Shown here: one piece after another, positions 11,689-31,351 of the stretch
How the letters are laid out: each line of letters starts with the position of its first letter
Numbering within the stretch: the stretch's first letter is position 1
Assembly: GCF_000485595.1 (NCBI RefSeq)
Contig: NW_014577635.1
Location: 123,416 to 158,790, forward strand
DNA length: 35,375 bases
From: Priapulus caudatus
Lineage: Eukaryota > Priapulida > Priapulimorpha > Priapulimorphida > Priapulidae
Direction of reading: 5' to 3'
Notes under the pieces: generated by a model
The model's database searches: none
What the model was told of the DNA's origin: nothing
What the model saw: only the letters and a program-made list of their open reading frames with translations
Position numbers and translations under genes: made by a program

Positions 11689-11700
11689 GTTCAATATATA
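11600..11700. repeat. Compound (AT)n-(AC)n-(AT)n microsatellite
   Basis: Successive runs of AT, ACAT, AC and AT. Simple-sequence DNA outside the palindrome. Confidence 0.85.
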
Positions 11701-12124
11701 GTTTCCAACTTTCAAACAATTCAGCTATAGTCGTCGTTACAGGCTGAGCACTGTGAACTTCATTTAATCCAGCAAGCCTATATATATACACACATACGTA
11801 TATATATATTTAAAAAGTCAAACCCCACGTTATGCTTGCTCAAGTGAGACAGTCTATTTTTCTATGGTTGTTTTTCTAGTCATAATTAGTATTTAGTCTT
11901 AGAGGGTATCTAAATTCTAATGCTTTCACAGCGCCCACTGGAGTGCTGAAAAGAAGAGAAACGAGCAGAAATAACCTAAACCTACCAGTAATAAATCGTA
12001 CGAACGTACGAACTCCATGTGCAGTAAAGTACGTAAAGTAACTAAAGTAGAACTTTACACGTACACGTAAAATAGCTTTTCCCTTGCGCACTGAGTCTTC
12101 ACTTTCTACATTAGACGTTAAATT
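11701..12124. other. Unique AT-rich intergenic DNA, no gene supported
   Basis: Downstream of the ARFGEF 3' end. I see no credible reading frame or RNA gene. A small ACGTACG-type palindromic cluster lies near 11998-12012. Confidence 0.5.
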
Positions 12125-12224
12125 ACTTTCAATATGTTATACTTTCAACACGTTGTACTTTCAACAAGTTGTACTTTCAACAAGTTGTACTTTCAACAAG
12201 TTGCACATTAAAGTACTTTCAACA
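12125..12224. repeat. 16-bp minisatellite (ACTTTCAACAAGTTGT)
   Basis: About six copies of a 16-base unit, the central ones nearly identical and the outer ones diverged. It lies in the 3' flank of the ARFGEF gene. Confidence 0.85.
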
Positions 12225-12324
12225 TGCATTGTCTAAGTGCAGGTGTAACCGAGTGTCATTGCACGCAGCCAGGAAATGTCTGCTTGATGGAGTATAATAT
12301 GGAATGCCCAATACACTGAGACGC

Positions 12325-12540
12325 ATAACAGGGGAATTTCTCCCAGTAGCCGCGCATAGCTAGTGAATTTATCTCCCATTGCCACGTGTAGCTAGGGAAA
12401 TTTCTTTTTCCCATTGCCACGTGTAACTACGGAAAATTTTCTTTCCCATTGCAACGCACAACTAGGGAATTTCTCTCCCACTATCACGTGTAACCAGGGG
12501 ATTTCTTCGCTCCCATCGCCACGCGTAACTAGAAAAAACA
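12325..12540. repeat. ~35-45 bp minisatellite carrying CACGTG
   Basis: About six diverged copies of a unit of the type GGGAATTTCTCCCATTGCC followed by ACGTGTAACTA. Perfect CACGTG E-box palindromes occur at 12383-12388, 12418-12423 and 12485-12490. On the ARFGEF strand it lies about 280-490 bases beyond the stop codon, possibly in the 3' UTR. No convincing polyadenylation signal was found between it and the stop. Confidence 0.8.
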
Positions 12541-12639
12541 TCTCTGTGCACATATAACCTACAATAGAACAGCAGTGCCCACTCACAACACACGGCATGT
12601 GTACCTCCAACTTGTAGCTAGCCCAACCCCGCTCACACG

Positions 12640-12814
12640 CCCCTGCACACACATGCACACACATGCACACACACGCCCCCGCACACATGCATGCACGCAC
12701 GCATGTACACACCCACACACACACACACACACCAACGCACGTACCCAAATGCCTACATGCACAGACGCACCCATACACACACGCACGCACGCACGCACGC
12801 CCGCACGCACACAC
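12640..12814. repeat. (CA)n/(GCAC)n microsatellite abutting the ARFGEF stop codon
   Basis: An imperfect CA and GCAC tract that ends only a few bases before the ARFGEF stop codon, so it would be the first part of the 3' UTR. Confidence 0.85.
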
Positions 12815-12817
12815 ACA

Positions 12818-13201
12818 TTAGGACGACGGCTTGACGACTCCGAACGCCGGCCCGACGCGGACGAAGAATCTGCGCAGGATTCCGCGTAGCTCCGGCTTCA
12901 GCTCCAGCACGACCATGTCGCACAGCTGCGGGTAGTACGCGGCCGCGTGCGTGCGGAATCTCTCCTCCGTCATCTTGAGCGTGCGCGTGAGCACGAGCAG
13001 CAGCAGCGAGCTCCACGCATCGCGATGGCTTTCCGACGACAGAGTGAGGAAGTACGCGAGCGCGTCGCGGGATGCGGTGACGAGGCGGGACTGCACGACG
13101 GGCCAGGATGCGGTGCGGGCGTCGTCGCCGTACATGCGCAGCAGCACGCGCAGCGCGCACGCGAGACTCGTCGTCTCCTGCTTCAGCAGGTTGGGCTTCA
13201 T
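12818..13201 (-). CDS. ARFGEF1: ARFGEF exon 4: C-terminal end
   Basis: 127 codons plus TAA. It begins [20 protein letters not shown] after a TTCGCAG acceptor and continues the family C-terminus (LTSESHR-type motif seen as [16 protein letters not shown], then [15 protein letters not shown]). The tail after VGPAFGVV is only a few residues, shorter than in vertebrates. The methionine at the exon start is internal to the protein. Confidence 0.95.
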   Translation of the reverse strand: MKPNLLKQETTSLACALRVLLRMYGDDARTASWPVVQSRLVTASRDALAYFLTLSSESHRDAWSSLLLLVLTRTLKMTEERFRTHAAAYYPQLCDMVVLELKPELRGILRRFFVRVGPAFGVVKPSS

Positions 13202-16200
13202 CTGCGAAGAGACGCGAGAAGAAACCGTGAGATGCTGCTACGACTAGCGCGTCGAAAATTACACAAAATATCACGATAGTTTCCGATTTATATGGACTGC
13301 AGTGCTAGATCTGCGAAGTGGCGAGAAATACAGAGATGTATGGGATGCTACGACCGTCGCGTCATGACTAAATGAAATATTAAAGGTTTCTCATAATCGA
13401 TATATACAAATATAAAAGACTCCCGCGTCGGAAAACTACATGAAATATTTAAATAGTTTCTTATATGCCTAAATAATATATTGAAGGCAGTGCTAAATCT
13501 GCAAAGAGGCGAGAAAAAGCAGTAGAGGTCAGGTAGATGCTGCGACTGCGGTGATCACACACCGTGTCGAAAGACTACATGAAATATTTAAATAGTTTCT
13601 CATAAATGTTGGCGTGGCTACGAAATTCTCCACGAGACTAACAGAGACAATTATATCAGCAATTTGACAAAGCTAATAAGAATGTATCATCAAAAGCATG
13701 AACTGAAGCTGCCACAAGTAACAGCAAAGTGATTAATATAAACCAACTAACGAACTAAAACTCAACTGACAGGACCATCCATGAGAACCTGCGTCTACTG
13801 CCTCCCATGTCCACTCCCCCCGCCTCCTCAAACCCACACTACGTACCTTCCCTCTGTGTCCCCTCCCCCGCCACCACCCACCCTGTCACACTCACCTTTC
13901 CCTTGAAGCCAGCCTTCCACAGCATGTTGCGTTGCTCGTGGTTCGCGTTGAACGCCTTCGCAAACTCGTGCGACTCCAGCAAGCAGTCCAGCAGTCTCAG
14001 CAGCTGCTCCGACGTCAGGTACGAGTACATGCCCTGCTCCTCCTGCTGCCACCCTCCTCCTCCCTCGCGCGGACTCCCCCCGGCTCCTCCTCCTCCTCCA
14101 CCCTGCGCCGCGGCGAGGTTGTCCGCGTCCTCCTTGCGGCTCGTCGCCGGGTAGAACACGACGTTATCGATCGTCTGTATCAGCTCCAACTGAACAACGC
14201 ACTTGATGGCTAGCGAGGAGAACAACTGGTGGTCTTCGCGGGCGCGTGTACCGCCAGAGGGCGCCGCGTCTTCGTCGGCGCGCCACTCGAGGAGTCCCGT
14301 CGGCAGCGTCGTGCGGAAGATGTCGAGCATGAGGTCGCACGTCTTGTCCCACGTCGCGACGCTGAACAACGCTCCGGACGAGATCACGAGGTTCTCGAGG
14401 CAGTTCGTTCCGGAACGCGCGAGCTGTTCGTTCTCCTGCCGCACGCACCAGTGCAGCTGCGTGTAGAGGTCGTCGAGGAGAACGTCGTGCAGAACGCCGA
14501 AATACTGAGCGAAGACGTCGACGATCGCGTACAGCGCGTGGTTACACGTCGTCGTCATCCACTCCGCCTTCTCGCTCCGCTGCTCCGGCAGCTTCATGTT
14601 GTCGAAGATGCGGAAGAGAACGCGGAAGATGTCGCGCCACCAGCGCTCGCGGAACGCATCGCCGTGCGTCTTCATGATCTCGAACATCACCGTGAGGCCG
14701 CGCGTTCGCACGTCCAGCTTGCAGCGGTTGATGACGCACGAAAGCTCGAAGAGGACCGGGAACCAGCCCTTCACCCAGACGCGGTCGTCGGCGGGGACGC
14801 TGACGTCGTCGCCGGCGTGGTCCGCGAAGACTGCGGGCCGGTCGGCGACGTAGCGCGCGCAGCTGCGAATCAGCCGGATAGCTTCCATGCTCGTGTCCGG
14901 GAATGCGGCGTTGCACGCAAACTCCGACAGGCACTTGACGGCGTCCTGGAACGAGTCGATCATCGCCGGGAAGTACGCCTCGAAGACGGAGGAGACGATG
15001 AGACCCATTGTCTGGAAGGCGAGTTCTACGATGCTCTCGTCGCGGTCGGACGCGGCGAGGTGGAACGCGCTGAAGATGTTCTTCCAACCGGACTTGATGT
15101 TGTGAGCCTGCAAGGAGTTATAATTGTATTTCATCTGCAATTCATAATGACACGACTGTTATACATTTTCTAAATTCACTACTGATCTATTGACCTAAAA
15201 TTGGCCTTAATGGAAATGCGGGTATTCTACACCTGGTGGCTGTTACCAGCTACCTACAGGTGGGCGTTTACGCGATGGTAGCTAACCCGCTCCTGGTGAT
15301 CGTGAACACAGGTGTTTACTCGATGGCCCGGCACACACAGCCAATGTACACCTACCTGGGAATTGACCATCTGCGCGACGCAACGAACGACCATGTCGCG
15401 TATTGTCGGCGAACGATTCCTCTTCATGATGTGTTCGAACGGACGCAGGAAGTCCTTCTGGAAGCGGAAGTTTGCGAACTCGCCCTTCTCGATGAACTTC
15501 ATGGAGAGCTGGCGCAGCGAGTCGACGGCGAAGAACGCGACGTCTTCGTTCGCGTTGCAGCCGACCTTGTTGAAGTGATCGCCGAGGATCTTCCAGATGC
15601 GCGACCACTGTAGTCGGATGCGGCCCATGTTGTAGTAGGAGATCTCGACGATCTTCTGAAGGCTGAACATGCGTGGGTGCGCGGCCGACGAGAGCTCCTC
15701 CTCCGACACGTGGCAGAGAGCCGTGACGAAGTCGACGATGGCGTCACCGTCGAGGCGCGTTGATCCCGTGAAGATGCGGTCGACGGCAACGACGACGCTC
15801 TGCGACGACGTCTCTCCCATCGACTCCTGCAGGCTCGCCATGCGCTTCTGATCCATGCGCGGCACGGGAACGTTGAGACTCTCCTCGTGGTGGTGCTGGT
15901 GGTGCGGACGCGCGCCGCTGCCGCTGCCGGAGATGAAACGGGTGCGCACGCCTGTCCCGATGAGTTGCGCTAGCTCCAACTGCGAGATGCATTTGAGGAT
16001 TTCGAGCCACGACTTGCCGAGGTAGTTTCCGTCGGTCTGCGCGACTGCGATCAGCGTCTTTATCGTGTCGATGTTCTTTGCTTTCATCTCGGTGATCTGC
16101 GAGTTTGCGGTGAGCAGCGTGAAGCGTGAGAGCGCCTGCACGTACGCGTCCCGCTCCAGCTGCAGCCGGAAGATGCACGAGATGCGGATCGCGCAGCGGA

Positions 16201-17144
16201 GACCGTCGAGGCAGAGCGCCGCGATCGACGGATCGTCGCAGTCCTGCAGACCGACGGAGAACGCGGCGAGGAACGACGTCCACGCGACGCGGAACATCGG
16301 GCGCACGTGGTCGAGCTGTGTCGCCGACGTGAAGGCCGCCTCGACGTGACTCACGCTCTCCATGAGCGCCTTCGCCGTGTACGCCATCTGCTCCAGCTCC
16401 ATGTTGTAGATGAGTCGCCGCTGCTTGTCGGTCGCCGCGGCGACGCTCGCTCCCTTGCGCAGCGTCTTCGTCGACACGGGCTTGATGGCGAGCTCGGCGT
16501 CGGCGATCTCGTCGTAGATCTGCGAGAGGTAGGGCTCGGGGAGGTCGCGGCTGTCGTTGATGCCACGGTTCATGCGCACGTACTGCTCCTTCGTCATCCT
16601 GTGCTTCACCGACGGGCTGTGCAGGTCCGTCGCGAGGATTATGATGGAGTACGCGAGCACGTAGGCTGTGTCGGCCGACGCAAACACGCCCGCGCTCGTG
16701 TTGCACTCGCAGTAGCGCGCCGCAAACTTCTCCATGAGCCGATCGATCTTCTGCGCCTCGCCGGGAAGCCGGAACCCCTCGAGGAACGTGCGCAGCGCCG
16801 AGACAAAGTCCGTGCCGGAGAAGTCCATCTGGTCGATGTACGCGTACATCACCTCCTTGTGGCGCATGTCGTTGTCGCCCATGTAATCGCCGATCATCGT
16901 CTTATCGAGGCGGTCCTCGCTGTGGAAGAAGGCTGCGACGTCACCGGGGGAGGCTCCTACGACGCCCTGCTGGCGCAGGAAGGAGAGGCCGTTCTTCGGC
17001 TTGCGGTTGAAGAGGTCGATGCCCTCCTCGAGGATACCCTTCTGCTGCTTGATGCTCTCGAACTGCTCCGGATTGTCGAGACGCGTGTTCGACGAGTGCC
17101 GCGAGTTGGCGAGAGAACTGCTGCTGCCGTGCGGCGACGTCCCC

Positions 17145-17176
<32 letters not shown>

Positions 17177-19242
17177 GCGTCCCCCGCCGTCCGGCTCCGC
17201 GGGTGACGTGAGGTTCGTCTGCGGGCTCGGGTTCACGTAGAGGTCCCGTGACCACTCGACCATGCACTTGAGGATGGAGACGAGGCAGTCGAGGCCGCGT
17301 ACCCTCATGCTCTTCTCCTGGTGCGACGACGCAGCCAGCTCCACGCCCTGAGCGATCTTCGACAGGTCGTTGACGAGCCGCTCGAAGATGTTCGCAAGCG
17401 CGAGATCGCAGTCGTAGTTAATGTAGATGTCGACGACGCTCTGCGCGTCGGCGCAGATGCGCGTGAGCGCCTGGATCACCATCCACTTGTGTTCGAAGGA
17501 GCTGCTGGATGTTTCCAGGATGTTCAGGAAGATCTCCTTGAAGAAGACCTCGATCTGCATCTTCAGGTGTGTCTTGAAGTTGGAGAGGAGCGTGACGAAG
17601 ATCGCGAGCGAGAGTTCGAACACGTCCGGCACGGGCGAGACGCCGTTCTTCGACAGCGCGACGCACAGGTACTGCTTGATGGCGTTCACGAACATCTCGT
17701 TCGTGCGGAACACCGGCCCGGCGTTCTGAAGGATCGACAGCAGCAGCTGCAGCGAGAGTATCTTCGAGCGAAGTTCGTGCGAGCGCGGGTCTGCCGGTCC
17801 CTCCGGCAGCTGCTTCATGCTGAGCTTGCACAGCGAGCGGAACACGAGAAACGCGTCCTTCTGAAGAACGTGCGAGAACTTTGCGTGGATCTGTTCGTGA
17901 AGCTCGCTGCCGTCCATCGACGCCCCGTCCTCCGCATACTCCGACCCATACTGCGACACGGCGTCCGGCGTCCCCGCCTTCCCACCGCCGGACGCTGGAA
18001 CGGTCAGCGATCCAGAGTCCGAACTCGGAGTCTCGCCGTTCACGATCGCCGGCGCCCCCTTAAGGCCGTTCTCGTCGTCGGCCGAATCGACGGCGGCGGT
18101 GATCAACTCGCCGACGATCGACGACACGATCTCCTCCGTCGACGCCGCCTCGCCGTTTGCCGGCGCCCCCTGCTGGTTCGCCGACGACTCGTCGACGTGG
18201 GGTTTTTCGTCGGCGAGCGCCTGGTTCTCCATGCGAGCGAAGATGACGTTGAGCATCTGCGTGAGGGTGGCCTTCGCCGTCGTCTGGTTGATGAGGTTGC
18301 GGCTAGCCAAGTAGATGTTGTAGCAGGTGCGCACTGCCTGCAGCACGGAGCCCTCGTGGACCTCACACGAGCTAGACGTCACCGCCGTCAGCAAGGCCTT
18401 GATGATCTGCAGCTGCACTCCCTCGTCCGTCTGCGTGCCCTGAAACATAGCGAGAGCAAAGTCACATCAGGTCCGGTTCAGTTATAAAACAAGACTGACG
18501 AGGCTGGATTGACTTACTGCCGAGTGTATATTTTTTTAAGGTTACTGAGGATTTTGTGAAAAAAGGTAGTCAGGTGTTTGGATTATGTTAACTTTGATTG
18601 AACTTTGAGCGGGTTAAGCGATAACGATATTGAATTTGTTAGGGCATTGCTCGTTTAGACTTCAGAGCAAAACGACGATTGATTGTCCAATCTGGACCAA
18701 TTCTCATCATTTTCTTATCAAATGCTAAACAACCAATTCGAGAAAATATTCTTATGTCGATAATTCGTCATCGTAAACAATCGACGACATGTCCACCACT
18801 CGATCGCAGGCGCGACACGCAGCGCTACCTGGAAGCATCCGCAGATCGTCGCGATGATGCGGTCGATGAGCATCCGTCCCGGGTTGAGACTGTCCGGCGC
18901 GCTGCCCACCAGGTGGCCGTAAGCGATCAGCTTCTGCAGGCAGTCGAGCGCCGTGACGACGATACGCGGACATCGCGACGTGCACGCGAGCTCAAACGGC
19001 AGGAAGTACTTATCCGCCTCGATAAACGTCGTCGTCTCGTCCTTGGGAAGCGGCAGCGTGTCGGACGCATCACCAGGGGGCGCCGCGGCGTGCGCCTCCA
19101 CCTCGGTGCGGATCTCATCGAGGGCGACCTCGCAGGCTTTCTTCAGCTGCGAGTGGTAGGAGCGGCGGATCTCCTTGTCGGCGAGGATCTTTTCGAGCGC
19201 CCGCGTGATGAACATCTCCTTCGCGCGCTGCGTCTGCTTCAT
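12818..19242 (-). CDS. ARFGEF1: BIG1/BIG2-type ARF guanine-nucleotide exchange factor, complete gene, four exons
   Basis: Joined exons 19242-18829, 18439-15356, 15107-13896 and 13201-12818 give 5094 nt, 1697 residues plus TAA. The family catalyses GDP-to-GTP exchange on class I ARF GTPases at the trans-Golgi network and recycling endosomes, and is the target of brefeldin A. Visible in order: DCB domain (~1-220), HUS domain with the YDCD box (480-483), Sec7 domain (~601-790) with the catalytic glutamate finger in [12 protein letters not shown] (Glu 699, codon 16759-16757), then the conserved HDS region to the C-terminus. Sequence resembles human BIG1 and BIG2 strongly all along; vertebrates have both and many invertebrates one, so the symbol stands for either. 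Human proteins are ~1785-1849 residues; the shortfall lies in the acidic linker before HUS and a shorter C-terminal tail. All three introns are phase 0 with consensus splice sites. Confidence 0.97.
13202..13895 (-). repeat. ARFGEF intron 3 with diverged tandem repeats
   Basis: The intron contains at least three to four diverged copies of a module of roughly 110-160 bases. Recurring pieces are GATGCTGCGACT, CGCGTCGAAAA, TACATGAAATATTTAAATAG and TTTCTCATAA, with GCAGTGCTAAATCTGC between copies. The module is AT-rich in a gene with GC-rich exons. No open frame of note. Confidence 0.7.
13896..15107 (-). CDS. ARFGEF1: ARFGEF exon 3: HDS2-HDS3 region
   Basis: 404 codons (residues 1167-1570), entered at [19 protein letters not shown] and left at GFKGK before a GTGAGT donor, phase 0 at both ends. 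It contains the very conserved [16 protein letters not shown] and [13 protein letters not shown] stretches. A Gly-rich insert (~1502-1518, GGGGGGAGG with a PREGGGG follow-up) replaces a variable linker of the human proteins. Confidence 0.96.
15108..15355 (-). other. ARFGEF intron 2
   Basis: A 248-base phase-0 intron, GTAGGT...CTTGCAG. It holds a short internal repeat of the type ACCTACAGGTGGGCGTTTAC / CACAGGTGTTTACTCGATGG. Confidence 0.8.
15356..18439 (-). CDS. ARFGEF1: ARFGEF exon 2: 3.08 kb exon with end of DCB, HUS, Sec7 and start of HDS
   Basis: 1028 codons with no internal stop, entered at [14 protein letters not shown] after CAG and left at MVNSQ before GTAGGT, both phase 0. It covers residues 139-1166. 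The Sec7 domain is encoded at about 16484-17053, and every Sec7 core motif I can check ([12 protein letters not shown], the ATDLHSP segment, MNRGIND) is present. A poly-Gly run encoded by (CCG)n at 17141-17188 lies in the linker just before Sec7. Human orthologues split this region over many exons. Confidence 0.97.
17141..17188 (-). repeat. In-frame (GGC)n repeat coding poly-Gly
   Basis: Sixteen codons, GGGR followed by twelve Gly (residues 556-571), in the HUS-Sec7 linker. The trinucleotide period keeps the frame, so length changes would be tolerated. Confidence 0.95.
18440..18828 (-). other. ARFGEF intron 1
   Basis: A 389-base phase-0 intron from GTAGCG to TTTCAG. AT-rich, nothing else seen. 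Confidence 0.85.
18829..19242 (-). CDS. ARFGEF1: ARFGEF exon 1: start and most of the DCB domain
   Basis: 138 codons. The start at 19242 gives [11 protein letters not shown] followed by [11 protein letters not shown], as in known BIG1/BIG2 N-termini, with G at -3. The DCB (dimerisation and cyclophilin-binding) hallmark [15 protein letters not shown] is intact. The exon ends with CFQ at a GTAGCG donor, phase 0. A Pro/Gly/Asp-rich insert before FIEADKY is variable in the family. Confidence 0.95.
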
Positions 19243-20700
19243 GCCTCACTGTGAAGTATGCGAAAGCTGCCGACGCGGGAGAGATGCGGCCGGACGCGGG
19301 GCTACATGCATCACCGTCCGGGGAAAGCCTCGCCAGGGACGTGTTTTGTGTTGAGTCAACCAGGCGTAGGCTACGTATTTCGTGGATTCGTAAGGCTCCA
19401 GCTGTTGTTGAAAAATGGTAGTGGCAAATCGACTATGATGCGTTATAATTGAGGTCAATGGCGACTTGTCCAAGCACTGCAGAGTGATCGACTGAAAGGG
19501 TAGAGAACAGGAATGAATGAATGTTCGTCCGTCACAAGTAAGTTTGTGCAATGGAATATTTTTTTGGAAATTGGTGTCTCACAGTTAGGACTATGCTGTC
19601 TGATTTAAAACTAAAAGGTGTCTATCATAGAATTATAATTATTTAAGCCTGTTGATCCCAAAAACTAAGGGTACAGTAAATCTCTCAGTCATTATTATTA
19701 TTTAGGATTAGGTGAATCGACTGCTTGTTTTACTGTCACTGTCACAATGCCTTGTCACCAAATTATTACTTTACATTACGTACGTAGCCCGTTAACCTAC
19801 GACTACGAGTCAGTAATAACGGGCTGTCTATCAGTATTATTTATACCGAGGGCACCGTATATCATAATCATGCACACGTCGCATGTGACATGTTGGCAGC
19901 AATCTAGAAATGAGTCATCACTTCCAGTTCGGATACGGAAGACATCGGCTGTTGACACTTGACAACACACGTCTCACGCCAACTACGGTTATTAGTGTAT
20001 CTAAAATCCGTGACCAGTCTCACCTCCTTATAACACCTGAATCATTGGAACACATTACACGTGTAGACATACGTTGACGTTGTCCTCAATACCGAAAACT
20101 TATGCTAACTTTTCCAGCCGACAAAATTCAACACATCAATTTTATGCCACCTAGTTGGGTAAGGTCCGCAATCGACGAAAACGTCTAGTTCCTATTGGTT
20201 GTAATAAGGAAATGCCACGTGACCACATAGTGTCACATTACGTCATGGTAGAAAGTGCAATCTTCATGTTAGTGCAGGATTGAACCGTCGTAAGGTTATG
20301 TGGTATGTTTGCTTATTATATTGTTTTCTTTTTATTTATTATATTGTCCAAGCATTCACAACTTTTTGTTTTAGATATAGGCTTATTAGAATACATAGTA
20401 TATTGTGATATAGTTCTTTGGTAGCCATTCTAGCCACACCACAAAAATTGGTGGCAGCTAAAAAATCCCACAACAATACAAACATACATGCACTGTACAC
20501 AGTGACACACACAGTGGCAAGCCACTCGCAAAATAATTCATGTATGAATAGTATGCACGGAGTCGAGCATGATAGCTATTGTATGTGTATGAACAGGGTC
20601 CAATAAATTTACAAGATGCAACTATTGCCAGTAGCACCGTAGTATTGATGTTGCTAGATTGAATGGGTAATCAATGATCATCTAGACTTACTCTCGCAAC
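19243..20700. other. Intergenic DNA 5' of ARFGEF
   Basis: This should contain the ARFGEF 5' UTR and promoter. No TATA box, initiator or CpG cluster stands out. An AT-rich part with repeated TTATTATATTGT lies near 20312-20350. Confidence 0.5.
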
Positions 20701-20714
20701 AAACATAGGCCCAA

Positions 20715-20891
20715 GGATAGAGAACATGGGTCCCAATAAAACCAATGGCAATGTGCCTAACCCTAACCCTAACCCTAACAATAACCCTAACCATAACCCT
20801 AACCATAACCCTAACCTATTATATTGATATAATGTTATATTTATATTGATGTAAATGACATTGGTTTTATTGGGACCCATGTTCTCTATCC
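20715..20891. repeat. Foldback element enclosing a telomere-like array
   Basis: A perfect 33-bp inverted repeat (20715-20747 with 20859-20891) encloses (CCCTAA)n-type DNA at about 20755-20817, some units changed to CATAAC, and an AT-rich stretch. The 17-base run TATCCTCGAACCCAAAC at the right end (20887-20903) recurs directly at 20981-20997. It could be a small foldback or MITE-like element that captured telomeric repeats, or a repaired break. Confidence 0.85.
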
Positions 20892-20997
20892 TCGAACCCA
20901 AACCGACCAGGCTCTCCGACTAGTTACACGGCGGAGGACACTCTCGCCACGTAGTGTTAAGCGAGATGGGAACTTGTGGCTATCCTCGAACCCAAAC

Positions 20998-22075
20998 GTG
21001 CATGAATGATCGCATCGTGAGACATCTGCTGATGGGTTGGCAAACAAGATTGTATAAAATTGTTGTTATGTTAGATTATCATCGGACTCATGAGAGATTT
21101 AAGACATTTTTTGTCCTTTTGTTATTTGGGTCATCAGGAGAATCGTGCCCTTCCCTCACCCTCCTACTCTCAGTTAGTAGTATTTGTAGTTCATTACCAT
21201 ACGGTACCCCCCCTTAATTCACATATTTCACATTCAACTTCATTTCTGGTGAATTAAATTCAACAAACTTGTTTATCAATTATCGTAATACTGTACGTGT
21301 TACATCATTTAATAATTCATATTTGTTTGAAAATGCTCAGTTGAATTCATAATTTTGCTTGTCCAACTTCTTTTCCTTGGATGCAGGAACCTATCTCCAA
21401 TTATACAATGAAAGTTGCTGAGAAAATTGGGCGTGCATTGCAGATTTTTGCAGCACATACTATTTTCTGGAACGCATCGATTCCATACGCCAGTGAATTG
21501 TTGTATATTAACCATATTACGTAGCAGTAACACAATTTCCAATACTGGACGGCTATAAATATAGGGGAAATGGTTCAAATCTTTCTTCTAAGAGTTAAAT
21601 GTTGTGTGCACGTAGTTAAGAAGTTCTGTATGGCACAAAGTGCTATTATTACAGTGTTGCTTGAGTGCGTAGGAAGTGTGGAGCTGTGGCAGTGGTCAGG
21701 AAGTGAATGACAGGATGACCTGCAAACGTGTAAACGTAATATAAGTTTCACATCCTGTATACAACAACAGTTCCAGATGGTGGACACTTCGTAACGCCAG
21801 AAATGCATACGTTGAGTAAAAAGCAAACACCATTGACAAGCAAATTCTACTTTTACAGCTAGTGGTATGAACAAACACAGTGTGCTGTATGTAAAGTTCT
21901 GGATAGTAGAATCAACAATGTGAAATGCAGTAATTCGGCAGGCAATGGGAATGCATATGTGAGAGCATTTTGTAATGGCTGCCACACAAACAAGATTCTG
22001 AATCATGGATGTGACTTAATGTGTGTATAATTTTATTTATTATATATGATAATGTTATTGATTTCATCTTTCCAG
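20998..22075. other. Intergenic DNA 5' of the KIAA0319-like gene
   Basis: AT-rich unique sequence. I see no credible reading frame, tRNA or repeat structure. Confidence 0.5.
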
Positions 22076-22139
22076 GATGAATTGAGGGATTTTTTGGCAA
22101 TGTAAAATTTTTTTACATCAATCCAAGGCACCATTCAGT
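22076..22139 (+). promoter_or_regulatory. Probable 5' UTR part of the KIAA0319-like first coding exon, with a tiny upstream ORF
   Basis: A pyrimidine-rich stretch ending TTTCCAG at 22069-22075 looks like a splice acceptor, suggesting an upstream non-coding exon. It is followed by ATGAATTGA (22077-22085), a two-codon upstream ORF in frame with the main start. Function is inferred only. Confidence 0.35.
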
Positions 22140-31170
<9,031 letters not shown>

Positions 31171-31351
31171 GTGTGCGGCCAGTTATGTAGCGTTTCATAC
31201 AAGTATTTATATAGAGCATAAGACTGCGGTGTGTGCTAGAAAGATGATGGAACATATCGGGGGCATGTGTGCGTGTGGAGATAGAAAGTGAGAAAAGGGA
31301 GATGGAGGGAAGGGGGAATTATTGAGCGAGAGAGAGAGAGAGAGATCTAAT

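Noticed and set aside
14229-18487. Long plus-strand and other-frame ORFs opposite the ARFGEF exons
   Set aside because: Shadows of GC-rich coding sequence; only the minus-strand frame matches BIG1/BIG2.
20755-20817. True chromosome end
   Set aside because: Only about ten telomere-like units, with unique DNA and genes on both sides, so it is interstitial.
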